Origin: Devosia naphthalenivorans
Lineage (GTDB): Bacteria > Pseudomonadota > Alphaproteobacteria > Rhizobiales > Devosiaceae
Length of the DNA stretch: 64,000 nucleotides
NCBI RefSeq assembly: GCF_003056355.1
Contig: NZ_PYVW01000013.1
Span: forward strand, 62,001-126,000
Direction: 5' to 3'
Shown here piece by piece: positions 16,374 to 25,304 of this stretch (position 1 is the first letter of the stretch; each line of letters begins with the position of its first letter). A model generated the notes under the pieces. That model was not told where the DNA came from, did no database searches, and saw only the letters and a list, made by a program, of their open reading frames with translations. The position numbers and the translations under genes are program-made.

Positions 16374-17867
16374 ATGCTGACCATTGAAAACGCTGTCGCT
16401 GGCAAGCGCTATGTTTCTGCCGGCCGCCGTGTCCCGGTATTCAATCCGGCCACCGGCGAAGTGTCGGCGGAACTGCCGCTGTCGACGCTGGGCGAGCTCA
16501 ACGATGCTGTGGCCTCCGCCAAACAGGCGCAAATCGCCTGGGGCAATACCCCGCCCATGAAACGCGCACGCGTCATGTTCAAGTTCAAGGCGCTGCTCGA
16601 TCAATATGCCGAAGACCTGGCCCGCGAAATCTCGCGCGAGCACGGCAAGGTGCATGACGACGCGCTGGGAGAAGTGGCGCGCGGCATCGACTGCGTGGAT
16701 TTTGCCTGCGGCATTCCGCAATTGCTCAAGGGCGAGTTCAGCCGCAATGCCGGTCCGGGCATCGATACCTATTCCGACCGGCAACCGCTGGGCGTCGTCG
16801 CCGGTATCACCCCGTTCAATTTCCCAGCCATGGTGCCGATGTGGATGTATCCGGCGGCCATCGCCTGCGGCAACGCCTTCATCCTCAAACCATCCGAGCG
16901 CGACCCATCCGCCTCGATGCTGGCCTGGAACCTGTTCATGGAAGCCGGGCTTCCAGAGGGCATTCTCAACGTCCTCCACGGCGACAAGGAAATGGTCGAC
17001 GGCATCCTCGACCACCCCGACATCAAGGCGGTCAGCTTCGTTGGCTCCACCCCGATTGCCGAATACGTCTACCAGCGCGGCACGGCAGCCGGTAAGCGCG
17101 TCCAGGCCCTTGGCGGCGCCAAGAACCATATGGTGATCCTGCCCGACGCCGATCTCGACCAGGTTGCCGACGCCCTGATGGGCGCGGGCTACGGCTCCGC
17201 CGGCGAGCGCTGCATGGCCGTTTCGGTCGCCGTGCCCGTGGGCAAGGAAACCGGCGACGCTCTCGTCGCCAAGCTCAAGCCGCGCGTCGAATCGCTCAAA
17301 ATCGGCCCCGCGACCGACAAGGACGCCGAAATGGGTCCGGTCGTTACCAAGATGCACCGCGACAAGATCCTGGGCTATATCGATTCAGGCGTCGAACAGG
17401 GTGCCGAACTGGTCGTCGACGGCCGCGGCTTCAAGCTGCAGGGCTATGAAGGCGGCTATTATGTTGGCGGCACGCTGTTCGACAACGTCACGCCCGACAT
17501 GACCATCTACAAGGAAGAAATCTTCGGCCCCGTGCTCTCGGTGGTTCGCGCCGACACCTATGACGAGGCCGTGAACCTCATCAACGGGCACGAATACGCC
17601 AACGGCACCGCCATCTTCACCCGCGACGGCGATGCCGCCCGCGAATTCGCCGACAAGATCGAAGTGGGCATGGTCGGCATCAACGTGCCGATCCCTGTGC
17701 CAGTCGCCTACCACTCCTTCGGCGGCTGGAAGCGCTCGCTATTCGGCGACCACGCCATCTACGGCCCCGAAGGCGTGCACTTCTACACAAGGCTGAAGAC
17801 CGTCACCACCCGCTGGCCCGCCGGTATCAAGGGCGGCGCGGAATTCAGCTTCCCGAGTGTGAAGTAG
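16374..17867 (+). CDS. mmsA: Methylmalonate/malonate-semialdehyde dehydrogenase (CoA-acylating)
   Basis: A 497-residue aldehyde dehydrogenase superfamily enzyme. It converts malonate semialdehyde to acetyl-CoA, or methylmalonate semialdehyde to propionyl-CoA, with NAD and CoA and release of CO2. The catalytic Cys lies in GSAGERCMAVSVAVPVG, wording specific to MmsA. The NAD-binding SFVGSTPIAEYVYQRG and the substrate motif FGGWKRSLFGD also fit. A strong AAAGGGGAG ribosome binding site precedes the ATG. It finishes the degradation of beta-alanine and beta-aminoisobutyrate produced by the flanking genes. Confidence 0.95.
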   Translation: MLTIENAVAGKRYVSAGRRVPVFNPATGEVSAELPLSTLGELNDAVASAKQAQIAWGNTPPMKRARVMFKFKALLDQYAEDLAREISREHGKVHDDALGEVARGIDCVDFACGIPQLLKGEFSRNAGPGIDTYSDRQPLGVVAGITPFNFPAMVPMWMYPAAIACGNAFILKPSERDPSASMLAWNLFMEAGLPEGILNVLHGDKEMVDGILDHPDIKAVSFVGSTPIAEYVYQRGTAAGKRVQALGGAKNHMVILPDADLDQVADALMGAGYGSAGERCMAVSVAVPVGKETGDALVAKLKPRVESLKIGPATDKDAEMGPVVTKMHRDKILGYIDSGVEQGAELVVDGRGFKLQGYEGGYYVGGTLFDNVTPDMTIYKEEIFGPVLSVVRADTYDEAVNLINGHEYANGTAIFTRDGDAAREFADKIEVGMVGINVPIPVPVAYHSFGGWKRSLFGDHAIYGPEGVHFYTRLKTVTTRWPAGIKGGAEFSFPSVK

Positions 17868-17897
17868 GCAGATGACGGTGAGCGGGCACAAACAATC

Positions 17898-17945
17898 TGA
17901 ACCCCTCACCCCACCCCTCTCCCGGGAGGGGCGAGGGGCGAGGGG
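17898..17945. repeat. GC-rich palindromic element
   Basis: Contains CCCCTCACCCCACCCCTCTC / GGGAGGGGCGAGGGGCGAGG around the central CCCGGG, a self-complementary hairpin of about 40 bp. It lies between mmsA and the amidohydrolase gene. It resembles the arms of the other intergenic repeats but is shorter. Confidence 0.6.
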
Positions 17946-18020
17946 CCAGCGGCTCGCGCAGTGCGACCACCAAGCAACGTAGTTATCGGCTCAACGCCGA
18001 TCAAATCAGCGAGTAGCCCC

Positions 18021-19271
18021 ATGTCTGCCCCAGGAGAAAACCTTCGGATCAACGGCGATCGGCTCTGGGATAGCATCATGGAGATGGCCCAGATCGGTCC
18101 CGGCATCGCCGGGGGCAATAACCGCCAGACGCTGACCGACGAGGACGGCGAAGGCCGTCATCTATTCAAGCGCTGGTGCGACGAGGCCGGCCTTTCCATG
18201 GGCGTCGACCAGATGGGCACCATGTTCATGACCCGCCCGGGCACCGACCCCGATGCGCTGCCGGTCTATGTCGGCTCCCATCTCGATACCCAGCCGACCG
18301 GCGGCAAGTATGACGGCGTGCTGGGCGTGCTGGCGGGCCTCGAAGTGGTGCGCTCGCTCGATGATCTGGGCATCAAGACCAAGCATCCGATCGTCGTCAC
18401 CAACTGGGCCAACGAGGAAGGCGCCCGCTTTGCGCCCGCCATGCTGGCGTCCGGCGTCTTCGCTGGCATCCACACCCAGGATTATGCCTATAACCGCAAG
18501 GACCAGGCCGGCCTCACCTATGGGGACGAACTAGCTCGCATCGGCTGGCGCGGCGAGGAGGAAGTGGGCGCCCGCAAGATGCACGCCTATTTCGAATACC
18601 ACATCGAGCAGGGCCCGATCCTTGAAGCCGAAGGCAAGCAGATCGGCGTCGTCACTCATGGGCAGGGCCTATGGTGGCTCGAGTTCACCCTCACCGGCAA
18701 GGAGGCTCATACCGGCTCGACGCCGATGAACATGCGCGTCAATGCCGGCCTTGCCGCCGCCCGCATCATCGAGATGGTCCAATCGGTCGCCATGGATCAC
18801 CAGCCCGGCGCTGTTGGTGGCGTGGGGCAGATGAAGTTCTCGCCCAATTCGCGCAATGTCTTGCCGGGCACGGTGGTGTTCACCGTCGATATTCGCTCGC
18901 CAGAGCTGAGCAAGCTCGACGCAATGCGAGAGCAGATCGAGAGCAAGGCGCAAGAAATCTGCAGCAAACTCGAAGTCGGCTTTGCCATGGAAGCGGTCGG
19001 CCATTTCGATCCCGTGGCGTTCGATCCGACCCTGGTGCAACGCGTTCGCTCCGCTGCCGAGAAACTGGGCTATTCGCATATGGACATCATTTCGGGCGCC
19101 GGACACGACGCCTGCTGGATGAACCGCGTAGCGCCATCCACCATGGTCATGTGCCCGTGCGTGGACGGTTTGAGCCACAACGAGGCCGAAGAAATCTCAA
19201 AGGAATGGGCCGCTGCCGGAGCGGATGTGCTGTTCCACGCCGTGCTCGAAACGGCGGAGATCGTGGAGTAA
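18021..19271 (+). CDS. N-carbamoyl-beta-alanine amidohydrolase (beta-ureidopropionase), M20 family
   Basis: A 416-residue zinc-dependent hydantoinase/carbamoylase-family amidohydrolase. Metal ligands are visible in VGSHLDTQPTGGKYDGVLG (His, then Asp) and WANEEGARF (Glu pair), with the late GAGHDACWMNR histidine. It hydrolyses N-carbamoyl-beta-alanine to beta-alanine, CO2 and ammonia, between dihydropyrimidinase and the transaminase. The ATG at 18021 gives the family's normal length; the open frame before it lies partly in the repeat. Stereo-specificity or an allantoate substrate cannot be excluded from sequence, but the context supports the pyrimidine role. Confidence 0.88.
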   Translation: MSAPGENLRINGDRLWDSIMEMAQIGPGIAGGNNRQTLTDEDGEGRHLFKRWCDEAGLSMGVDQMGTMFMTRPGTDPDALPVYVGSHLDTQPTGGKYDGVLGVLAGLEVVRSLDDLGIKTKHPIVVTNWANEEGARFAPAMLASGVFAGIHTQDYAYNRKDQAGLTYGDELARIGWRGEEEVGARKMHAYFEYHIEQGPILEAEGKQIGVVTHGQGLWWLEFTLTGKEAHTGSTPMNMRVNAGLAAARIIEMVQSVAMDHQPGAVGGVGQMKFSPNSRNVLPGTVVFTVDIRSPELSKLDAMREQIESKAQEICSKLEVGFAMEAVGHFDPVAFDPTLVQRVRSAAEKLGYSHMDIISGAGHDACWMNRVAPSTMVMCPCVDGLSHNEAEEISKEWAAAGADVLFHAVLETAEIVE

Positions 19272-19357
19272 TTCGGGCCCGAAGGGGCCAACCCAGGAGG
19301 CCGGCGACCGGGGAGGGCGCCGCGTTTCACGGCCGGAGCAGCGCTTGGCATTGAACT

Positions 19358-19374
19358 TGCAAGATAATCTTGCA
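19358..19374. promoter_or_regulatory. Perfect palindrome TGCAAGAT-A-ATCTTGCA upstream of dihydropyrimidinase
   Basis: A 17-bp site with 8-bp perfect arms and a single central base, 66 bp before the dihydropyrimidinase start. It is operator-like and unlike the RutR site. A second perfect palindrome, TTCGGGCCCGAA, lies at 19272-19283, immediately after the previous stop. Confidence 0.5.
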
Positions 19375-19439
19375 GGCAGCCGGCGCAAAGCCCGCCACTG
19401 GGACCAGACGCAAATCGTAGCTAAGGGAGTGAGCAAAAA

Positions 19440-20894
19440 ATGGGCAGCAAGGTCATCAAGAATGGCACCGTCGTCACGGCGGACCTGACCTACAAGGCCG
19501 ACGTCAAGATCGAAGGCGATACCATCGTCGAGATCGGGCAGAACCTCTCTGGCGACGAAACCCTTGATGCCGCCGGCTGCTATGTCATGCCCGGCGGCAT
19601 CGATCCGCACACTCACCTCGAAATGCCCTTCATGGGCACCTATTCGGCCGATGACTTCGAAAGCGGCACGCGGGCGGGACTAGCCGGCGGCACCACGATG
19701 GTCGTCGATTTCTGCCTGCCCAATCCCAACCAGAGCCTGCTCGAAGCGCTCCAGATGTGGGACAACAAATCGGGCAAGGCCTCCGCCGATTACTCGTTCC
19801 ACATGGCCGTCACTTGGTGGGGCGAGCAAGTTTTCAACGAGATGGCCGAGGTGGTCGATCGCGGCATCACCTCGTTCAAGCATTTCATGGCCTATAAGGG
19901 CTCGCTGATGGTCAATGACGACGAGATGTTCTCGTCATTCCAGCGCTGCGCCGACCTGGGCGCCCTGCCCCTGGTTCATGCCGAAAACGGCGACGTGGTT
20001 GCCGCGATGACGGCAAAGCTCCTCGCCGAGGGCAATAATGGTCCGGAGGGCCACGCCTATTCCCGCCCACCGGAAGTCGAGGGCGAAGCCACCAACCGCG
20101 CCATCATGATCGCCGACATGGCCGGGGTGCCGCTCTATGTGGTCCACGTCTCGTCGGAGCAAGCACATGAAGCCATCCGCCGCGCCCGGCAAAAGGGCAT
20201 GAGGGTTTATGGCGAGCCGCTGATCCAGCATCTGACGCTGGATGAAAGCGAGTATTTCAACGCCGATTGGGACCATGCTGCCCGCCGCGTCATGTCGCCT
20301 CCATTCCGCAACAAGGCGCATCAGGATTCGCTCTGGGCGGGCCTCCAATCGGGCTCGCTGTCCTGCGTCGCCACCGACCACTGCGCCTTCACCACAAAGC
20401 AGAAGCGCACGGGGATCGGCGATTTCAGCAAAATCCCGAACGGCACGGGCGGGCTTGAGGATCGTCTGCCGGTGCTGTGGACTGCGGGCGTCAACACCGG
20501 CCGGCTGACCATGAACGAATTCGTGGCGGTCACCTCCACCAATATCGCCAAGATCCTGGGGCTTTACCCCAAGAAAGGCGCCGTGCTGGTGGGCGCCGAT
20601 GCCGATCTGATCGTTTGGGACCCGGCGCGGTCCAAGACCATCTCAGCGCAAGGCCAGCAATCGGTTATCGACTACAACGTCTTTGAAGGTTTCGAGGTCA
20701 AGGGATTGCCCCGGTTCGTACTGTCGCGCGGCAAGGTGTCGGTCACCGAGAGCGAGGTCAAGGCGGAACCGGGCCATGGCAAGTTCGTTGGCCGCGAGCC
20801 CAAGAACCCGGTCAACCGGGCGCTCAGCCAATGGAAAGAGATTGTCTCGCCGCGCAAAATCGAGCGCTCCGGCATTCCGGCGTCGGGGGTTTGA
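19440..20894 (+). CDS. hydA: Dihydropyrimidinase (D-hydantoinase)
   Basis: A 484-residue cyclic amidohydrolase that opens dihydrouracil or dihydrothymine to the N-carbamoyl-beta-amino acid. The binuclear metal site is visible: DPHTHLEMPFMG (HxH), the carboxylated Lys in TSFKHFMAYKG, His in VHVSSEQAHEA, and the Asp in CVATDHCAFT. Length is normal. The downstream ABC transporter ATPase gene starts at the last base of this stop codon (TGATG), which argues for one transcript. The gene is often called hydA or pydB. Confidence 0.93.
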   Translation: MGSKVIKNGTVVTADLTYKADVKIEGDTIVEIGQNLSGDETLDAAGCYVMPGGIDPHTHLEMPFMGTYSADDFESGTRAGLAGGTTMVVDFCLPNPNQSLLEALQMWDNKSGKASADYSFHMAVTWWGEQVFNEMAEVVDRGITSFKHFMAYKGSLMVNDDEMFSSFQRCADLGALPLVHAENGDVVAAMTAKLLAEGNNGPEGHAYSRPPEVEGEATNRAIMIADMAGVPLYVVHVSSEQAHEAIRRARQKGMRVYGEPLIQHLTLDESEYFNADWDHAARRVMSPPFRNKAHQDSLWAGLQSGSLSCVATDHCAFTTKQKRTGIGDFSKIPNGTGGLEDRLPVLWTAGVNTGRLTMNEFVAVTSTNIAKILGLYPKKGAVLVGADADLIVWDPARSKTISAQGQQSVIDYNVFEGFEVKGLPRFVLSRGKVSVTESEVKAEPGHGKFVGREPKNPVNRALSQWKEIVSPRKIERSGIPASGV

Positions 20895-21685
20895 TGGGTC
20901 CGAATGCAGTTGTTTCGGCCCAGAATCTGGGGCTGACCTTCAAGACCAATGATGGGGATGTCGTCGCGCTCAGCGACGTCAGCCTCACCATCGATAAGGG
21001 CGAGTTCGTTTCCTTTATCGGCCCGTCGGGCTGCGGCAAAACCACGTTCCTGCGCACCATTGCCGACCTTGAGCAACCGACCTCCGGCACGCTCCGCATC
21101 AACGGGCAAACGCCCGAAAACGCCCGGCGCGAGCGGGCCTATGGCTATGTGTTCCAAGCCCCGGCGCTTTATCCCTGGCGCACCATCGAAAAGAACGTCG
21201 CTCTGCCGCTTGAGATCATGGGCTATTCCGGCAGCCAGCAAGCCGAGCGAATCAAGCGCACCATGGACTTGGTGAACCTGTCGGGGTTTGAAAAGAAATA
21301 CCCATGGCAACTCTCCGGCGGCATGCAGCAGCGCGCCTCCATCGCCCGGGCGCTGGCGTTCGACGCGGACCTCCTGCTGATGGACGAGCCATTCGGCGCG
21401 CTGGATGAAATCGTGCGCGACCATCTCAATTCCGAACTGCTCAAACTTTGGGCGGCCACGCAGAAGACCATCTGCTTCGTCACACACTCGATTCCCGAGG
21501 CGGTGTATCTGTCCACCAAGATCGTGGTGATGTCTCCCCGCCCCGGCCGGGTCACCGACGTGATCGAAAGCGATCTGCCGCGCGAGCGTCCGCTCGATAT
21601 TCGTGAAACGCCCGAGTTCCTTGCCATAGCTGTGCGTGTCCGTGACGGGTTGCGCGCCGGGCACTCTTATGAGGAGCATGTGTGA
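20894..21685 (+). CDS. ABC transporter ATP-binding protein (NitT/TauT-type, pyrimidine uptake)
   Basis: A 263-residue ABC ATPase. Walker A is GPSGCGKTTFLR, the signature is LSGGMQQRASIARAL, Walker B is LLLMDEPFGALDE, and the switch His is in CFVTHSIPEA. It belongs to the nitrate/taurine/thiamine-precursor transporter class. It starts on the overlapping TGATG with the dihydropyrimidinase. A type B repeat separates it from its permease genes. The transporter probably imports a pyrimidine or hydantoin-like substrate, inferred from the operon. Confidence 0.93.
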   Translation: MGPNAVVSAQNLGLTFKTNDGDVVALSDVSLTIDKGEFVSFIGPSGCGKTTFLRTIADLEQPTSGTLRINGQTPENARRERAYGYVFQAPALYPWRTIEKNVALPLEIMGYSGSQQAERIKRTMDLVNLSGFEKKYPWQLSGGMQQRASIARALAFDADLLLMDEPFGALDEIVRDHLNSELLKLWAATQKTICFVTHSIPEAVYLSTKIVVMSPRPGRVTDVIESDLPRERPLDIRETPEFLAIAVRVRDGLRAGHSYEEHV

Positions 21686-21731
21686 TGGGCGGGCGAGCGT
21701 CACCTATGCTCGTTTTTGGCGCTGATGCTTC

Positions 21732-21842
21732 AGTCGACACACTCCCCCTTGCGGGGAAGGTTCAAGGGCGGGGGTTGATTGGCCCTGATATCCGGGCTCT
21801 CGCACCCTCTCCTAGCCTCCCCCGTCAAGGGGGAGGTATCCG
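21732..21842. repeat. Type B palindromic intergenic repeat, copy 2 (inside operon)
   Basis: Starts AGTCGACACACTCCCCCTTG and ends CCCCGTCAAGGGGGAGG, with the middle palindrome GGCCCTGATATCCGGGC. About 85% identical by eye to the copy at 13938. It splits the ATPase gene from the two permease genes and so must be transcribed as part of the operon mRNA, unless a promoter follows it. Confidence 0.8.
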
Positions 21843-21893
21843 CCGGTGTCCTTTGCAACATCGCGGCACGAATGCACGGCGCGAGTGCCGGCC

Positions 21894-22790
21894 ATGAAAC
21901 GCACCCTCCCCATTATCATCGTCCTCCTCGCCATCGTCCTCGTCTGGTACGCCGCTGCCATCGGCATGAATGCCCAATGGCAGAATGATGTCTATCGCCG
22001 CGCCGACATCACCAATGTCCCCGCCACCCAGTTCATCATCGACACCTGGAACCAGGAAAAGCCCGTTCTCCCCACCGCCCATCAGGTGTTTGGCGAGCTC
22101 TGGAATTCCACTGCGCTGGTCGCTCCAAACAAGCCGCGCAGTCTCATCTTCCACGCCTGGGTCACCTTTTCGGCCACCGCATTGGGCTTTGTGATGGGCT
22201 CGCTCCTCGGCATCGCGCTCGCCGTGATGATCGTCCACAACGAGGCGATGAACCGCTCGCTGATGCCCTGGATCGTGGCGAGCCAGACCATTCCCATCCT
22301 GGCGCTGGCGCCGCTGATTGTGGTGATCGGCTTCAATATCTTCACCGGTACCATGGGCATTCCGACCGATCCGGCGCGGCTGATGAGCAAGGCGATCATC
22401 TCGGCCTATCTCAGCTTCTTCCCGGTCGCTGTCGGCATGGTCAAAGGCTTGCGCTCGCCCGAGGCGATTCAGCTCGACCTCATGCACACCTATTCCGCCT
22501 CGGCCAACCAGACCTTCTGGAAACTGCGCTGGCCAGCCGCCATGCCCTATCTGTTCGCCTCGCTCAAGGTTGGCGTGGCTGCAAGCCTTGTCGGGGCGAT
22601 CGTCGGTGAATTGCCCACCGGCGCGGTGGCCGGTCTTGGCGCTCGCCTGCTTGCAGGCTCCTATTATTCGCAAACCATCCAGATCTGGGCGGCCCTGTTT
22701 GCCGCGTCGATCCTTGCCGCCCTGCTGGTGATCGCGGTGGGTATCGTGGAGCGCCTCGTCAACCGCGCCATGGGAGCCCGCCCCGCATGA
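21894..22790 (+). CDS. ABC transporter permease (pyrimidine uptake system, 1)
   Basis: A 298-residue inner-membrane permease with an N-terminal membrane anchor (KRTLPIIIVLLAIVLVWYAA), an extracytoplasmic loop and the BPD_transp_1 core. The cytoplasmic EAA-like loop appears as DLMHTYSASANQTFWKLRWP followed by AMPYLFASLKVG. The ATG at 21894 gives a sensible membrane start; the frame extends further upstream only into the repeat. It overlaps the next permease by 4 bp (ATGA), suggesting translational coupling and a heterodimeric channel. Confidence 0.9.
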   Translation: MKRTLPIIIVLLAIVLVWYAAAIGMNAQWQNDVYRRADITNVPATQFIIDTWNQEKPVLPTAHQVFGELWNSTALVAPNKPRSLIFHAWVTFSATALGFVMGSLLGIALAVMIVHNEAMNRSLMPWIVASQTIPILALAPLIVVIGFNIFTGTMGIPTDPARLMSKAIISAYLSFFPVAVGMVKGLRSPEAIQLDLMHTYSASANQTFWKLRWPAAMPYLFASLKVGVAASLVGAIVGELPTGAVAGLGARLLAGSYYSQTIQIWAALFAASILAALLVIAVGIVERLVNRAMGARPA

Positions 22791-23881
22791 GCCAGTTGCA
22801 ATATTTCCTTTCCTTGGTAACGGGCGGCGTCTGTGCGGCGGCCTTGGCCCTGAGCCTCGTGACGCCGTTCGAGACTGGCTTGCTGCTCAAGACCTTCCTC
22901 GCCCTTGGTGTGCTCTCCCTCATCCGGTTCATCCTGCCGCTCGGGCTATGGATCGACGGCATTCTGGCGCTGCTGGGCGCCGCAGCCGTTCTCATCAGCA
23001 TCGGTGTCTTCACGCCCACCCCGCCCTACTTCTGGATGGCGCTGGTTGCCGCCTGGCTGTTCGGCTGGCTGTTCGTGGAACGCCTGAGCAAGACGCTGGC
23101 GCCTCGCCTCTCCGACAATGGTGGCCTCGGCCTGCTGATCCCCGTGGTCTTCGGCCTCAGCATTCTGGTGATCTGGGAGGTGGCGACACGCGCGGGCAAC
23201 GTGCCCCAGGTGATCCTGCCGCCGCCCTCAATGATCTGGGCGCGGATCACCGCATCGGTGCCTACCCTTTTTGCCGATTTCCAGCAGACTTTCCTCAAGG
23301 CAGTTCTGATCGGCTACGTGCTCGGCTGCGGCCTCGGCTTTGTCGTCGCCATCCTGATCGACCGCTCGCCCTTCCTGAAATCGGGGCTGTTGCCGTTGGG
23401 CAATTTCGTTTCCGCGCTGCCCATCGTGGGTGTCGCTCCCATCATGGTCATGTGGTTCGGCTTCGACTGGCCCTCCAAGGCGGCCGTCGTGATCATTATG
23501 ACATTTTTCCCCATGCTGGTGAACACGGTAGCCGGGCTAAACGCCTCCTCGGCCATCGAGCGCGACCTGATGCGCACCTATGCTGCCGGCTACTGGCAAA
23601 CGCTTATGAAGCTACGGCTACCAGCTGCGGGCCCCTTCATCTTCAACGCTCTCAAGATCAACTCGACTCTGGCCTTGATTGGCGCAATCGTAGCGGAATT
23701 CTTCGGAACGCCCATTGTGGGGATGGGCTTCCGGATTTCTACCGAAGTCGGCCGGATGAATGTCGACATGGTATGGGCCGAAATCGCGGTGGCGGCCGTC
23801 GCGGGTTCGGTCTTCTACGGGGTGATCGTTCTGATCGAACGGGCGGTCACCTTCTGGCATCCGTCCGTGCGTGGTGCATAG
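22787..23881 (+). CDS. ABC transporter permease (pyrimidine uptake system, 2)
   Basis: A 364-residue permease, longer than its partner because of an extra N-terminal block of about four membrane segments (residues 1-100). The BPD_transp_1 core follows, and the EAA loop DLMRTYAAGYWQTLMKLRLP closely parallels that of the first permease. The two presumably form the heterodimeric pore of the importer. The substrate-binding protein gene follows 32 bp later. Confidence 0.9.
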   Translation: MSQLQYFLSLVTGGVCAAALALSLVTPFETGLLLKTFLALGVLSLIRFILPLGLWIDGILALLGAAAVLISIGVFTPTPPYFWMALVAAWLFGWLFVERLSKTLAPRLSDNGGLGLLIPVVFGLSILVIWEVATRAGNVPQVILPPPSMIWARITASVPTLFADFQQTFLKAVLIGYVLGCGLGFVVAILIDRSPFLKSGLLPLGNFVSALPIVGVAPIMVMWFGFDWPSKAAVVIIMTFFPMLVNTVAGLNASSAIERDLMRTYAAGYWQTLMKLRLPAAGPFIFNALKINSTLALIGAIVAEFFGTPIVGMGFRISTEVGRMNVDMVWAEIAVAAVAGSVFYGVIVLIERAVTFWHPSVRGA

Positions 23882-23913
23882 GGCGATGCCTCTACAAGCA
23901 GGGAACAAAGGGA

Positions 23914-24909
23914 ATGAGTAAACTTCTGATCGGCGCGCTCGCAGGCGCAATGACGTTTGGTGCAGTGGCTGGGGCTTGGGCGCAGGACAATTCGGTGACG
24001 CTGCAGCTCAAATGGGTCACCCAGGGGCAGTTTGCCGGCTACTACGTGGCCCAGGCCAAGGGCTTTTACGAGGAAGAGGGCCTCGAAGTCGAAATCAAGC
24101 CAGGCGGGCCCGATATCGCCCCCGAGCAGGTAATCGCAGGCGGTGGCGCCGATGTGATCACCACCTGGATGGCCGCAGGCCTTGCCGCCCGCGAGCGCGG
24201 CGTGCCGCTGGTCAACATCGCCCAGCCCTTCAAGCAATCGGGCCTGCTGCTGACCTGCCTCAAGGAAGCGGGCGTCGAAACCACCGCCGATTTCCCGGGC
24301 AAGACACTGGGCGTCTGGTTCTTCGGCAACGAATATCCGTTCTACGCCTGGATGGCCAAGCTCGGCTATTCCACCAATGGCGGTGCCGAAGGCGTCGAAG
24401 TGCTCAAGCAGGCCTTCAACGTCGATCCGCTGATTCAGAAGCAGGCGGCTTGCATCTCCACCATGACTTACAATGAATACGGTCAGGTGCTGAACGCCGG
24501 TATCTCGCCTGAAGAGTTGACCGTGTTCAACTATCGCGACGAAGGCGTGGGCATGCTCGAGGACGGGCTTTATGTGCTTGAGGAAAACCTCGAGGACCCG
24601 GCATTCGTTGAAAAGATGACCAAGTTCGTCCGCGCTTCGATGAAGGGTTGGGAATATTCCCGCGAGAATCCCGAAGAAGCCGCCCAGATCGTTGTTGACA
24701 ACGACATGACCGGCTCGATGACCGTGGAAGACCAGCTCTACCAGGTGACGGAAGCCAACAAGCTTACCGAAGGCTCGACCGGCGCCCTGGACGAGGCTGA
24801 TTACCAGCAGACCGTGGACACCCTGCTCTCGGCTGTCTCGGAAGACAATCCAGCCATCACCAAGGCTCCCGAGGGTGCCTTCACCCATGTGGTGACGGAC
24901 GGACTTTAG
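23914..24909 (+). CDS. Periplasmic substrate-binding protein, NMT1/THI5-like
   Basis: A 331-residue exported binding protein. The signal peptide is MSKLLIGALAGAMTFGAVAG with cleavage after AWA. The mature protein opens with VTLQLKWVTQGQFAGYYVAQ, the start of the NMT1/THI5 fold that binds pyrimidine-type or thiamine-precursor ligands. A clear ribosome binding site (AAAGGG) precedes the ATG. No lipobox is present, so it is free in the periplasm. It is the last gene of the pyrimidine operon. A pyrimidine or dihydropyrimidine ligand is inferred from context. Confidence 0.9.
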   Translation: MSKLLIGALAGAMTFGAVAGAWAQDNSVTLQLKWVTQGQFAGYYVAQAKGFYEEEGLEVEIKPGGPDIAPEQVIAGGGADVITTWMAAGLAARERGVPLVNIAQPFKQSGLLLTCLKEAGVETTADFPGKTLGVWFFGNEYPFYAWMAKLGYSTNGGAEGVEVLKQAFNVDPLIQKQAACISTMTYNEYGQVLNAGISPEELTVFNYRDEGVGMLEDGLYVLEENLEDPAFVEKMTKFVRASMKGWEYSRENPEEAAQIVVDNDMTGSMTVEDQLYQVTEANKLTEGSTGALDEADYQQTVDTLLSAVSEDNPAITKAPEGAFTHVVTDGL

Positions 24910-24959
24910 GGCGCCACCAAGTGACGACGCGACTTCTGGCGTTGGAGTAGCCCGCCTGT

Positions 24960-25072
24960 CTCGCCTCCCCACCACTGCTTCCCCCGGACTTGATCCGGGG
25001 GTCACTCTCACCGCGGCACAAGCGGGCAAAGGCCCTCGGATCAAGTCCGAGGGCAGCACGGTGGGTGGGACC
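24960..25072. repeat. Type A-like palindromic intergenic repeat, copy 2
   Basis: The left arm CCCCCGGACTTGATCCGGGGG and the right arm CCCTCGGATCAAGTCCGAGGG are each self-complementary, joined by about 40 bp and followed by GCAGCACGGTG as in copy 1. It lies downstream of the pyrimidine transport operon and could act as a transcription terminator. Confidence 0.75.
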
Positions 25073-25182
25073 AGACCAAGCGGACCTTGCCACATTCTGC
25101 CCATCTTTTGCGCAGGCCCGCGGAACGATTCAGATTGCTTGCTGTTGATATGCCACATGCGTCAACTCAGAAGGCAATCGAA

Positions 25183-25257
25183 ATGAATTCAATCATCTAT
25201 ATCGTCGGCCTCATCGTCATCGTCATGGCCATCCTGTCGTTCATCGGCCTCGCATAA
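25183..25257 (+). CDS. 24-residue single-pass membrane peptide
   Basis: The gene reads MNSIIYIVGLIVIVMAILSF followed by IGLA and a stop. It is almost entirely hydrophobic, so a single membrane helix. AGAAGG lies about 9 bp upstream of the ATG. It is too short for most gene finders. I recall similar short peptides in rhizobial genomes, often near a larger membrane protein like the next gene. With the 297-residue protein and the 25-residue peptide downstream it forms a compact three-gene unit. Function unknown. Confidence 0.65.
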   Translation: MNSIIYIVGLIVIVMAILSFIGLA

Positions 25258-25304
25258 CAGCGCGCCCGTTCTCGAATATTTTCCGACAACAGGAGCTGCT
25301 TTCC

